Shown one piece after another: positions 33,601 to 44,159 of a DNA stretch of 64,000 nucleotides; positions within the stretch are counted from its first letter, which is position 1; the number at the start of each line of letters is the position of its first letter. The stretch spans positions 1,178,001-1,242,000 of the forward strand of contig JAHLMK010000018.1 in the NCBI GenBank assembly GCA_019915135.1, written 5' to 3'. The translations under genes were made by a program, and so were the position numbers. This stretch comes from Strobilurus pachycystidiatus (Eukaryota; Basidiomycota; Agaricomycetes; Agaricales; Physalacriaceae). The notes under the pieces were generated by a model, which worked only from the letters and a program-made list of their open reading frames with translations, did not search any database and was not told where the DNA came from.

Positions 33601-34749
33601 GAACCATCGTCCCAGCCTGTAAGAGGGCGCTTGGGACCCAATCCTTCATCTAGACGAGCCCTCTGATGACGACTTTCGCATCGACTCCAATCAGTTCTGC
33701 CAGTTCGTCGATCAAGCGCGTTATAGCTCTCTCGGACAAGCTTTTGACGAGCTTGATGAATACGCGGGTCGTCGGAGGGTAGCAGAAACGCGTCGAGGGT
33801 GGCAGAAGCAGGGCGCTTCAGCTTGTTGAGAAGCAAATCCTTCCATTCTGAAGGGATGTCACTGCGTTTCTTGTCGACTGCAACGAGGTAAACTCGGGTA
33901 CGCGTATGGGGAATGTAGAACTGCTTGGTATCCACGCGCGAGTATTCGGCGCTATAGCCCTGTTTCTCGAAATACTCCTGAACGCGGTCCCACGGAGCAC
34001 TGCAGACATTCTCTAGGATGACGAGAGGAGGACGATGGTTGGTGACCCAGGACATCATTCCCCTGAAGGTGCGGCCAGACTCGCCGTTCGCGTCGATATC
34101 TTGCTTCTCGTTGTTGAGGTTGGAGTAGTCGACGCACGAGGTACCAGCCACTAGTAGGTCAACATCGCCGGGGACGGGCGCTAAGGCACCGTACGCAGTG
34201 TGACTAAGGGCGCGTCAGCATTGTCTATGAGAAAAACACGCAAGTCGCGTACGCTTCAGGATTTCCCAGCTCACACACGTCGCGGAAGAGAAGAGGCGGG
34301 TGGAAATTCCGCTCGATATACGCCTGCTTGAATGGCTCAATTTCGCACGAAAAGACGTGTTCGATGTCGAGCAGGACTCCATGCTGGTCCAAGATAGACT
34401 TCTGGATGAGTTCCAGGGCGAGAAGGGGGGATTCGGTGCCAGAACACATCGTGGCAACGCGTAGCTTGCGGCCGGAGACGTGTTGGGCCACGTCGCCTAT
34501 CTTTGGTATGCGGCTGACGAGGTCTGAGAATATGGTGGGAATGTCGTGTATTGGGGGGAGGTCGGACGCGTCGATGGCGTTGGCCTTGCCTGTCTTTTTC
34601 GTTTGGGCCGGGGAGTCGTCGACCTCCATCTCGACGTCCGAGGACGGGTCGTCCTTGACTGTTTCCTCTTTGGCTGGCTTGCCATTCTTTCCAGCAAAGA
34701 AGGAGGTGATAGACTTCTGCCCCTTGCCTTTGGGCTTGTCCTTGGCCAT
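27659..34749 (-). CDS. DNMT5: DNMT5-type maintenance DNA methyltransferase (C5-MTase + RING + SNF2 ATPase)
   Basis: One gene of about 10 exons and roughly 2,190 residues. In Cryptococcus, DNMT5 copies CG methylation onto hemimethylated DNA using ATP. Residues 85-560 are the C5-MTase: LRVATMCSGTESPLLALELI (motif I), VAGTSCVDYSNLNNEKQD (motif IV with TSC, as in DNMT5, where most enzymes have PC), VILENVCSAPW (motif VI), and late GNAMSTTVVGACILAAL (motif X). A Cys cluster CECEG..CEDCGTPFCKKCGG lies near 700. The ATPase has GGVLADQVGYGKTAITLALT (Walker A), IVVASNIF, then an acidic/basic low-complexity insert of about 260 residues, VVVDEYTYLDG (Walker B) and WVLSGTPPI. A RING (CPKCGRKS..SSCGHMGCLSC) is followed by helicase-C (VLVFVQFPDLMKKV, ALTSANH-like LTSANHAIFLSP, QAVGRLVRYGQ). 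The ATG is at 34749; codons upstream in frame are not ATG. A PIP box lies at residues 11-18. I see no chromodomain. Intron borders near 29.0-29.4 kb are approximate. Confidence 0.93.
34696..34719 (-). other. PCNA-interacting (PIP) box in the DNMT5 N-terminus
   Basis: Residues 11-18 read QKSITSFF, an exact match to the PIP consensus Qxx(I/L/M)xx(F/Y)(F/Y), flanked by lysines (KPKGKG before, GKNGKPAK after) as in strong PIP boxes. It sits in an otherwise unstructured N-terminal tail. Confidence 0.75.
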
Positions 34750-34966
34750 GGTAATAGTCAAAGAGAGATCCTGTCACGAGCGCGTCCGTTACAAATGGTG
34801 TGAGCGTTACACAGTTACCCATTTCAAATTTGTAAGCAGCTCTCGCGACTTGAACTTAACATGAAAGTAAACCTAACCGCAAGAGTACATAGAGAGTAGG
34901 AATAAATGTGTACATGGTAATATACATAAGTTAATATAATGCTACGTGAATGATGCTGCGGATATC

Positions 34967-37125
34967 CTAATTGCGTACAAACACCCATTTCTCTCCGACA
35001 CGCTGCATGGTTCCACCACTACTGTTTCCGGAAACCGCTGTATGTGTCGTAGAGTCTATCAAGCTATCTGCGTTATCTCCCCCGCCCAGGACAATTGCCT
35101 CGCTATCGTTGATCCGTCCACCATTCCAAGCGCCGTGAAACTGACCACGATGTCCCCCTCGACCTCTGTTACCACCGCCACCGCCGAACCCAACGCTGAC
35201 CTCGCCTCCGAAGGTGTTATTCACCTGCGTCGGCTCTGCCATCTGAGCGCCGCCCATCATGATTAGGGCCATGTACTGCATCAACTCCTCTTGCGACGGC
35301 TGGTATCCGTTCGTCACCTCCCACATTCTTCCAAGCGATAGCCACGACTCCGGAAGCATGGGGTTGAACAGATGGGGCTGGAATGATTCCAACCCAAGTT
35401 GGACAGGTGCAGTGGTCGGCGTGGCGGAAGGAATCGACGCTGCAGTGATGGGATCTGCAGAGGGAGCAGAGGCGGTCGTCGATAACGGTGGATCGAGGAC
35501 TGGCACGGTCGACGGGGTCGGTTCGAGGGCGCTGGCGAGCGATGGCCGCGTGACCTGACCGTTCATCCGTTCGTGCGATGGCGAGGGCTGCCTGACATCT
35601 CGACCAAAATCGTCTTTCTGTCCAGCAGCACTAATCTCAGTATTATTTCTGGATTCCACAGGCGCGGTCAACGAGGCTCTCCTAGGTGGGCTATATGGCT
35701 TTATGTCTTTCCTACCGCCATATCTACTGGGAGGACTTCTAGAGCGACTGTCTCTTGCCCTTCCAACCCGAGGGCTTCGCTCTCGTGGGTCTCTTCCCCT
35801 GAATTGATCACGGGGATCCCGACTACTGCGCCCGTCACGATCTCGTATTCGGGGATCGCGCGCCGCTGCCTTCCGGTCGTGAGTAGCACCTTTCACAGGG
35901 TCAGGACTATTGTACCGATATCCGTGTCCGCTGAGTCCTCCCCCTTCGTTCGAAGTGGGAGGTGACTGCGAAGGACCAGCTTCCCACGAGGGTACAGGAA
36001 AGTTTACGGGATTAGCATAGTCACTGGGTGACAATGCCGATGCGGGAGCTGGCGTGTTGGCTTTCTGTGATTGAGCTACATGGGCCAGTTGTTGCAACAA
36101 CAGCTGTTGCGCGGATAGTGGTGTTCCGGTGGTTGCCGTTGATTGCCTGGCTGAATGTCAGGATCTAGGAGGGTAAAATGGAAGAGAGGCGTACTGGGCA
36201 GCCTGTTGGAGGAGAGATAGTAGTGCGCTTGCGGCAGGAGCGGCAGGTGGCGCAGGTGGCAGAGGCGGCGATTCAACCTTTGGAGGCACGCGGGGATCGG
36301 ACGACGGAATGACAATATTTTCGGGTTCTATGGAAAACAAACCATGATGTTTCAGTATCAACTCGTCAATTCGGTGTGTAAAGCAAGCAAAGAGAAACGA
36401 GGTTGTATAGACAAAAGTACCTAACGAATACATGTCAAGTTCGAGATAAGCACCTTTATTAATGTTCGACAAGAGACTCGATAGTCGAGATAGTGTCGAC
36501 TGTGGGAAGGTTTTCCCCTTTGTCCAGATGTCAAGAATTTTCTTCGTTTTGTCCTATAGATTGAGAGTGTAGCCAGTCAGGATATTGGTACCCAGGGAAA
36601 GAAATACGCCAAAAAGAGGGTGCAAGATGGAGTCTACGGCTGGCGGGTTGGCGATTGCTTACCTTGTATTCTTGTTGTCCTGATGAAAGCATGTCAAGAA
36701 AAAGACCGTCAAGAACCCCATCGACCTTAGATAGAAAGGTGGCGCAATTTCCGGTCGTGGATTCGGCAGAAAGATCTTGTTTGACCACTTTATGTTTGGC
36801 GGCGCGAGCAAGGGCATCGAAGACATAAAGACTGGAGACTTTGTACGGGGACTGAAGAGATTTGTGGGTTTGATAGAGAATAGAGACCATTTCTGTGTCA
36901 TCCTGGATACCGGATGAGAAACGCTTGTACGACGAAAGACGATAGCCACGCACCGCCATTGATTTCATGGCAATCTCCGTCAGTTTCGTTATTTTGGAGG
37001 CGGAAAGGCGTTTCGCTTGCACGATCTCCTTCAACTGCGACTCGAATTCCTGCATGAAAAGGCAAACATGTCAAGGCGACTCTGGAGACGATGTGGCACG
37101 GCATACGCACCTCCAGTAACGCCAT
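34967..37125 (-). CDS. RNA polymerase II CTD-interacting-domain (CID) protein
   Basis: A likely RNA-processing or termination factor that reads the phosphorylated CTD of RNA polymerase II. The CID occupies residues 5-140: EFESQLKEIVQAKRLSASKI, YKVSSLYVFDALARAA, TFLSKVDGVLDGLFLDMLSS and KILDIWTKGKTFPQSTLSRL. This resembles Nrd1/Seb1/SCAF8 proteins. It is followed by a Pro/Ala-rich segment, a Gln-rich LLLQQLAHVAQ tract, RS/RD-rich runs (RDPRIRDRDGRSSRD, RDSRSRSPPS) and a C-terminal RGG patch (GNRGRGGHRGQ). Unlike Seb1 or Nrd1, I find no RRM. The first exon is a mere nine codons (MALLEVR... spliced at GAG) and the ATG is at 37125. It shares a 121-bp upstream region with PET117. Confidence 0.8.
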
Positions 37126-37246
37126 TCTGACCGCCACGAGCCCGGAGAGAAAAGAGAAGAGCGAGTCAAAGAAAACGAAGATGGTCGAAGAAGAACAAGA
37201 GGCGTCTATTTGCGTATGTTATCAAACCTGTTCTCTCCGGACGACG
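37126..37246. promoter_or_regulatory. Bidirectional promoter region, CID gene / PET117
   Basis: Only 121 bp separate the two divergent start codons, so transcription start sites and control elements of both genes must overlap here. Confidence 0.6.
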
Positions 37247-37543
37247 ATGTCATTCGCGGCCAAAGCCACCTTCGCAGGGGCATGCCTCTTTAGCGCGTTC
37301 ACGATATGGGCCGTGCACTTTCAACAGACTCAAGAGCGCGAGGTGCGCGGTCGGACACGAGGACAGCGAAGTCATGACTCTCACCTTTGATCACAGACCA
37401 TGTACCAGGGCGTCCTCAAGGACGATGTCCGCCGGCGCGAAAAAATGCTTCAGCGGCAGGCTGCCTTTGACGAGTCACAGCGGAAACGCGAGCTATACGA
37501 GAGCGTACAGAAAGTAGAAACGAGCAACAATAACCCTAGCTAA
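37247..37543 (+). CDS. PET117: PET117, cytochrome c oxidase assembly factor
   Basis: A small mitochondrial inner-membrane protein needed for COX assembly, where it links heme A synthesis by COX15. Two exons (37247-37342, 37397-37543) give 80 aa. The N-terminal membrane helix is AAKATFAGACLFSAFTIWAV, followed by HFQQTQERE at the splice site and the family motif TMYQGVLKDDVRRREKMLQR. A charged coiled-coil-like tail follows (AFDESQRKRELYESVQKVE). The layout matches yeast and human PET117 (helix, Q/E-rich linker, GV-KDD-RR). Without splicing the second exon is lost. Confidence 0.9.
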
Positions 37544-37903
37544 CATTTACTCTGCTAGTTTCGTATGCCTTCCAGCTTGACTTTGGCGCACCCAATTGAC
37601 TCATATGCCCCAGTCTCAAACTTCATTTTGCGTTCTGTAGTCATCTTCTTATCGGCATGCTTCAGCTTAGTCTGATGCCCATACTTCCAATGTCCCGATT
37701 CCGAGCGCCGTTTAGGACAAGCTTGACAAGTGCTTACCACGTTGATTGCACATACAGTATGTCAGCTTCCCGAGCGCTCATTGTAGTCTTCGAAGGAGCA
37801 TAGTGTTATAACGTTCTGTCCCAGTTATTCTACAGACTTACAGACTATCTTAGTATCTACCGAATGGTCCGAATCGAATGAATTATGTATCGTGTCCGAG
37901 TCA
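37544..37903. other. Intergenic, convergent 3' ends
   Basis: Between the stop codons of PET117 and the SWIM/RING gene. A minus-strand open frame at 37555-37740 (TCQACPKRRSESGHWKYGHQ, then a lysine-rich tail) has no ATG at its head; I tried upstream exons from the ATG at about 37778 but none joined in frame with reasonable intron length. Confidence 0.4.
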
Positions 37904-39093
37904 TCACTCTGCCTTCCCAGCCAATGGACCACACGAAACGCAGGTCCTCCCGTTAGCAATGCGCCCTAACAGACAATCAGTACCAAGCAGGATGAACACC
38001 CGGATAGTAACTTTGAGGCACTAACATTGCTCTTGGCATCCCCGGTGCACTGCTTCACCGCATTCATCGCACCAGACCATCTCCAGAGCGGTTTGCCTGT
38101 TCTTCACATCGTAGAAGCGACTGAAGCACACCGGACAGTCGTACGTCTCCGTTTCCGTCCTCTTTTCGCCGGATTTAGCTCGCGATGGAGGGGGCGGAGC
38201 GTCGGCGAAGATAGACTCGAGTTCGCTTGTGAGAAGGGCTCTGGATGTGGGGCAGATAAAGCATGACATATGACGAGTATGGACTCGGCACGTACTTCTG
38301 GTACCACAGATTGGATGACTGGGGTATTCGAAGGACTGAGCGAGGGTTCATAATAGAAAACACGAGGAAGAGGGAGTGATATCACCTCGCCATAGAATAA
38401 CTAGCTGAATACATTGATGAGACGGGGACGGAAGTCGCGTGAAGAGGAGATGCGCGTACGATGTGTTCGCAGTGATTTAATCCTTTCTGGCCATGCGGAC
38501 CTAGAATCAACGCGAATTAGGAAGATACAATGAAGAAAGTTCACCTACAGTCGCAGCGCGGTCTCTGAGCAATTGTGACAGTGAATGTCTGCAAAGGCCG
38601 TTCATCATCCTTTCTAACACACTCAAGGCACCCACCTTACCTTGTCAATCTCGACGTTATTCGTCGTTGCAATCTTGAACTCTTCCTCCAGCTCACTGAT
38701 TTTCCGTCTACCAAGGATATAATATCTGACAAGCAATAAGCAGTTAGTAGGAAGGATGCGAAGAGTTGGGACTTACTTTTTGGTCGTCAAAACATAACGT
38801 TCACGGACGTCCTCCGGACATTTATGCTTGAATCGTGCAAGCCGTTTCTCTGGAGAGGGCTCAGAGGGTGCATCTGAACTATTCCTGGGTTTCTTCCGCG
38901 ACTTTGGGGAAGCCTTGTACGCCGGCATCTTTATCGTTTCCTTTGAGTCTACTACGCCGCTGGCTCGGCGCGAAGAAGAGGCTGAAGGCATTGGAATGAC
39001 TGGCTCAGACTCTGAGCCAGAGACAGCATATTCCTCGTCGTCAGAGTCGACGCGAGCTCTCTTCCTGGCATTCTTGGATGCTTTGGGAGGCAT
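37904..39093 (-). CDS. SWIM and RING-type zinc-finger protein
   Basis: Multi-exon protein of about 285 aa. The N-terminus is basic and low-complexity (MPPKASKNARKRARVDSDDE). The middle carries KCPEDVRERYVLTTKKYYIL and a SWIM zinc finger spread over two exons, RPRCDCPHGQKGLNHCEHI (CxC...CxH), followed by LVILWRVLRIPQSSNLWYQK. The C-terminus is RING-like: DCPVCFSRFYDVKNRQTALE, VWCDECGEAVHRGCQEQ and, from the last exon, NGRTCVSCGPLAGKAE, giving C-C, C-C, H-C, C-C. The arrangement suggests an E3 ubiquitin ligase like ZSWIM2. The SWIM cysteines appear only when the donor gtaggt in the third intron is used (GAC T|GT CCG). The 3' exon is inferred from splicing and supplies the last zinc pair. Confidence 0.75.
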
Positions 39094-40026
39094 ATCTTGG
39101 GAGGTGTAAGTTACAAGCGAAGATAGACTTGGCGGCGGGGTGACAGGATCCACGAGGCAACCCCGGACCGATCGCAACTCATGACGCATGATTCAATGTC
39201 CGGCTATTCCCGATCCTCCTTGCCTAGTGTCAACAACGTACACTCTCACACTTTTCTGCTCGCTGACAGGGCCCGCGGATCTCGAGGAACTCAAGGCTCT
39301 CTAAACTTTGGTATCACCCCACACCGTCTGCTTGATCTGTAGCACCATGCTACTCCATGCAGGCTGAATACAGTTGATTATCTTAACGTGTGCATATTAG
39401 TTTACGGCGCCAACTCAAACGCTCTCTCTGAAGTCAAATCTCTGGTGGCCCAGTTTGGCGGCGGTGTTTCTTCTCGAAAATCGGCGAAACTCTGCCAGAT
39501 GAATTACGTGAACCTCCTCAGCATAGTAACTTCAGGCCATTGCACGCCATCAACTCTGCGGACGCGGTAATCAGCTTCGAGTGCTACTTCTGGCTTTCTC
39601 ACTCCAAGTTCTCGGTTTGCCGTCTGTGATGATGATGACATTCTATGGTAAGTAAAGTACATATGCTAATGATGCCCGAATTGTACAAATTGATGCTGTT
39701 CCGAATTCCTATTCCTATACCCCGAGAAAAAAAAACCTGACTGCGCGAGAAGGTCGAAAGGTGCGGCAGTCAAGTGCTGAACATGTAACCAGGTCCACTC
39801 CCCATCGCGACGCGGAGCGAAGCTCCTCCCACATCTCTCACTCTCCTCTTTCCGCACAATACATAGGAATGGGTCGACGATATGTCGATATTGCGAATAT
39901 CACGCAGGGTATGGTGCGTATTGGTGGAGAAGGAAATGTCTGCAGTTGAAAGGTAAGCGCGAGTAACGACTCAGAGGTCATGAAAAACTTACAAATGCAT
40001 AGAGATGATGATAGTCATTGGCTCGT
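39094..40026. other. Gene-poor interval
   Basis: No family is recognised. A minus-strand open frame at 39504-39641 (MSSSSQTANRELGVRKPEVA and further, 45 aa) looks mildly coding but is short and isolated; the same frame stays open beyond its stop for about 35 codons, so it may be a decayed exon. Confidence 0.4.
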
Positions 40027-40182
40027 TCATGCGATGACGCATCCTGAGCTGTTGCTGTCCGCCTCGTCGAGAGGGACGCAGGACTCGAGGTCTTCCTCGA
40101 CGGTTTGTCTGGTGTCGATGACAACGACGGTCTCCTGGGTGGAGTTGGAGGTGGTGGGGGCGATGAATTCGAAGCAGTCCAT
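40027..40182 (-). CDS. Mating pheromone precursor (CaaX, farnesylation type)
   Basis: Basidiomycete mating pheromones are made as short precursors with an MDxF-like start and a C-terminal CaaX box that is farnesylated, cleaved and methylated. This 51-residue ORF begins MDCFEFIAP and ends DEADSNSSGCVIA, the C-terminal four residues CVIA being a classic box. The middle is rich in Ser, Thr, Val and acidic residues, and the predicted mature peptide would start after a charged cleavage point near residues 38-42. A TATA element lies about 110 nt upstream. I find no STE3-type pheromone receptor in the window, so this may be a non-mating-locus pheromone-like gene. The frame is open upstream, but the ATG at 40182 gives the family's typical start. 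Confidence 0.8.
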   Translation of the reverse strand: MDCFEFIAPTTSNSTQETVVVIDTRQTVEEDLESCVPLDEADSNSSGCVIA

Positions 40183-41491
40183 TGCAGCGGGGTGAGTTGA
40201 TGGAGGATGAGGGTGGTTTAGATGGTATCGCTGAGATTCAAAGGGCTCGATGAGTGTTCGAATGCTTTCCTCAGTCATCTCCTCGCCTCTACTTATACCC
40301 CACACATTCCGGACCCACACGGACGAAGGAAAAGCTCGTCTTATTGTTACATCCACTTTGGGCGAAGAGTAGACTTGATTCAGGAACACAGGAAAACAAT
40401 AAGAGTGAGTGCCCGCGTAACGTCTAGAAGGCTTAACAATAAGAGCGCGGGCACGTTTTTGGCGAGTTAAACATTGTACAATGTATGATACGTTATAGGG
40501 CGGAAACTGTCAGCCCGTGATTGGGAATAGAGCCAGAGGGACGATGAGAGCCTGGCGTATCATGATGCTTCCATCGGGACCGAAACTGGATACAATGTAC
40601 ATTCCGCCAAGCCCTCCTGCGATCCCAGCAATAACGCGTAGATATTGAGTTGAGCGACGAGCATCGAAGGATGTCTACCGACGGTTTGAGCGGTCGACGT
40701 TCCCGAGTCGGCTCGCTCTCCGGTGCGATTCGGATAATCCGGTGACCCATAGTCCTGGTCTTAACCCTACCACCACCTCCATTCTTCATTCTCACATGGG
40801 CTCGAATTTTGCTTATTGTTCACTTGCGCACGAATATTCCACAGGCACGGCCCTGTAGGCAGAAGTGATAGGCTTTGGACGTGCGGACGTTTTATGTTCG
40901 CGAGTGATGACATTTCCCTGGGCTTGCTTATTGTCTTTCGTTCCAGCTCATGGCATGGTAGGGAACTGTAAATGACAGGTCGCGGACCGCGATGATATGA
41001 TTGGGTGAATATGGGCAAGGGTGAGTGCGGGAAATGTCCGTTACTGTGTCTTCATGGTGATTCCTCCGCCAGTAGGCAGAACTTTATCGTCTTCGAAGTC
41101 TGCATACTGTTGATTGTTCTCCTCAGAGTCAATCTCGTGTCCATAGATTGAGCCTCGACGCGTCCTCAAGCAGTCACTGGCTGGAAGAAATACAGTACTA
41201 GAATTCATCCAGACCCCGGGCGCCCTGATGAGTTACTCTGAGTGAGCCTCGGCACTTCATTCACTATGAGGCCGCGAAGGTCAAGGTCATATAAATCCAG
41301 GAGATGTGCTTGACGTCGTAGAGAGACCAAATCGAAAGTTGCCCTTGGAGAGCAGTACTTTGGCAGAGAGGAATTGCAAAAAGGTGCAGATGCCGAGGGA
41401 AGGTAGAGTCTTGTTAGAGAATACTAAAATCGAGATTGGCGAGAACAACTGTCAATTGACTTTAACTAGAACAAAGATTCGCAGTGGTAGT
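40183..41491. other. Gene-poor interval with two small coding-like frames
   Basis: Contains the promoter of the pheromone gene. Two minus-strand frames deserve note: 41041-41208, a complete 55-codon acidic ORF (MNSSTVFLPASDCLRTRRGS ... GGGITMKTQ), and 40510-40674, open but without an ATG at its head, with a membrane-like VIAGIAGGLGGMYIVSSFG. I cannot connect them into one gene. Confidence 0.4.
40291..40300 (-). promoter_or_regulatory. TATA box of the pheromone precursor gene
   Basis: Read on the minus strand: gggtataagt, about 110 nt before the ATG at 40182. It supports the short reading frame being a transcribed gene. Confidence 0.55.
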
Positions 41492-42181
<690 letters not shown>

Positions 42182-42414
42182 GTTTGCAGACGGACGCCTC
42201 TGTCTATCCAACGAGCTGAACGGTGGAGTCTTTGACACAAGCAAGAACCGGGACAAGATGCAAAGTTGTTTGGTCCGCTTTTTGTCCGTCCTCGAAATAA
42301 GGTTTGCCGTATTTGTCAGCCAAGGCCGAGCCCGACGCCCGCCACAAATCACTTCGGGGTGTTCCTTGATATTTCTAACACAGGCAGCTGGACAACCATT
42401 AACTAAGTAGGTTG
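42182..42414. promoter_or_regulatory. Promoter region of the ubiquitin-S27a gene
   Basis: About 230 bp between the UBI3 start and the 3' end of the next minus-strand gene. It must hold the ribosomal-protein promoter; I recognise no specific element beyond a pyrimidine-rich stretch near the start. Confidence 0.4.
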
Positions 42415-43654
42415 CTACATATCCGCCACGTTCTTTGCTTTCACTGGCTTCGGCTTCGATCTCCCGTCAAATCCCTCCCAGCGCGTCCCTTGAACGTTCC
42501 GCGCTCTCTTCTTGAGATGTGCTGGAAGTATGATGGCTTCCAGCTCATTCTCGATGATCTCGTCCAGCACCCCCTCGAATTCCTCGTCTGTCCAGCTCTC
42601 GGGAGCACCCCACCTCGAATCGAATGGCTCATCCTGACGACTGACATCATCCTGCCATTCCCATATCTGCATTCTCTCCCCTGATCCTGAGCGAGCGGGA
42701 ACTGAGCGTTTCTCAAGGCTTATACCCACATAATTCCCGTTTCTGTTGCTGAACCAGTTCCTGATAGTGCTGTAATCCCTGCATAGAATCAAGTAAGTAT
42801 CAATCTCGTCTTCTCTCTCCAAGAACACTCAACCTATTTCCTTTCTTTGCTAGAATCTCCCTCCATCGTCCAGGTGGAACTGGTGTGAAGTCTTCAAAGA
42901 CCTTCTCGTATAGCGCTCTCCAAGGGTCATCATCGTGAATGGGTTTTCTCAATTCTCCTGGGCCGGACTTCGTGGCGGGCCGTGATTTTTTGCTCCTAGT
43001 CCTTTGAGCATTGGCAATAACCGTCTGCTTGGTGGACTTCTTGGTCGTAGTTTTCTTTGGCGGTCGTGGAGGACTGCTGGTTTTTCTATCAGCTTCCACC
43101 GAAGTCGACGAAGAAGCCCTGCCGGTGGTTCTACTAGCTTGTTGTCGACGGGCATTGTGGCGTGCTGTGGCGGAGCGAGTCATCCGTGGGGGGTATACAA
43201 CCGCAGAGTGTAGTGGCGACGACAGGCCTTCAGCTTCCTCGATGTCGATGATTGAAGGCGGAGTGTCGCCCGAGTTCACTGTTGTATCCGGAAGCGGGAC
43301 AAGGTCGCCATTCCCGGATCGTAACCGTTGGCACTCGAGACAAGAACAAAACGGTCCTGTCTTTCTTCGCTCCGCAGTGTGGTTGTCGAGGGACCGAAGG
43401 ACAACGTCAGGAGTCTCGGCGACCGGAAAGACGGTGTATTGATATTCGTCGTGGTGTGGCGCAAACGAAGACACAACAAGGACGTAATCTCCAATACGTT
43501 CGACGTAGTGGCGATATCCTGCTTCGTCATTTATGTCGGCGTACTCGACCGTGACACAGGGTGGTAGTGGCGTCCGAGTGGGATTGAGAAAGCGCGACGC
43601 GGCGAGCAATATATCGACGCCGTGTTCTGGTAGCATTGACGATTTGGTCTCCAT
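42415..43654 (-). CDS. Nuclear protein with a homeodomain-like motif
   Basis: Two exons give roughly 390 aa. The N-terminus begins METKSSMLPEHGVDILLAAS and has a possible folded region up to residue 130. The middle is disordered, basic and Thr/Lys-rich (PPKKTTTKKSTKQT, TRSKKSRPATKSGPG), as in nuclear proteins. Across the intron the chain reads VPPGRWREILAKKGNRDYST, then IRNWFSNRNGNYVG; the WFSNRN resembles helix 3 of a homeodomain (WFxNxR). The C-terminus is acidic (WTDEEFEGVLDEIIENELEA) and ends SKPKPVKAKNVADM. I recognise no named family. A diverged homeodomain is only one reading. No paired homeodomain gene, as at a basidiomycete A mating locus, is present. Confidence 0.6.
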
Positions 43655-44159
43655 TGTATTCGGGCTTGATTGCAGATCAACCTGAAGGGAGTGATTCAGT
43701 ACGAAGATGGGGGAAGGATGAGAGCGAATTCAGGGCTTGCTTCTTTATACAATAGTGTAGCTACTATTGTGGACCGGATCAGCGATTGAGGTCAGGCAAG
43801 ACGGAAGTACAGCCTCGGGAGATGCGGAAACAACGATTTGAGAACACAAAAGGTTCCAGGAAATGGGTAGATGATTGTGGTTGTTTCCAAATGAGTTGAA
43901 GTGCCCGTGCTACCAGGACAGATGTAGTAACCGCCACTCTTTACAGGTGCTGTAGAGACGGGACAGGGTACACGGAATCATATCAAACATTCCTTGATTT
44001 ATATAGCACTAATTAGGATTCCTCGGCGGCGGTGGGGGAGTATACTGGAGACTATCTATATAATCTAGGTGCTCGACTCTGAATGCCATACTCATACTTT
44101 GACAAAACGATGTGATAATGATAAATGTGCCATCTAGTACATAGCAAGGAGCATATGTT
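43655..44159. other. Intergenic, nothing recognised
   Basis: Upstream region of the 42415-43654 gene and 3' flank of KRI1. The short open frames show no features. Confidence 0.45.

Noticed and set aside
27649..34761. Two genes: a RAD16-like helicase and a separate DNMT
   Set aside because: The exon chain is continuous in frame, MTase motif X is followed without stop by the linker, and the domain order equals DNMT5.
34546..34864. Plus-strand frames opposite the DNMT5 N-terminus
   Set aside because: Antisense shadows; the minus strand encodes the conserved methyltransferase motifs.
37555..37740. Cys/Lys-rich minus-strand frame (TCQACPKRRSESG...)
   Set aside because: No ATG, and no upstream exon joins in frame with a sensible intron.
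39388..39570. Plus-strand frame with a BRCT-like look (LVYGANSNALSEVKSLVAQF)
   Set aside because: It begins at GTG, has no flanking exons in frame, and no convincing BRCT core (no conserved Gly-Gly/Trp pattern).
39504..39641. 45-residue minus-strand ORF
   Set aside because: Too short and without any recognised family; kept only as a note in the interval description.
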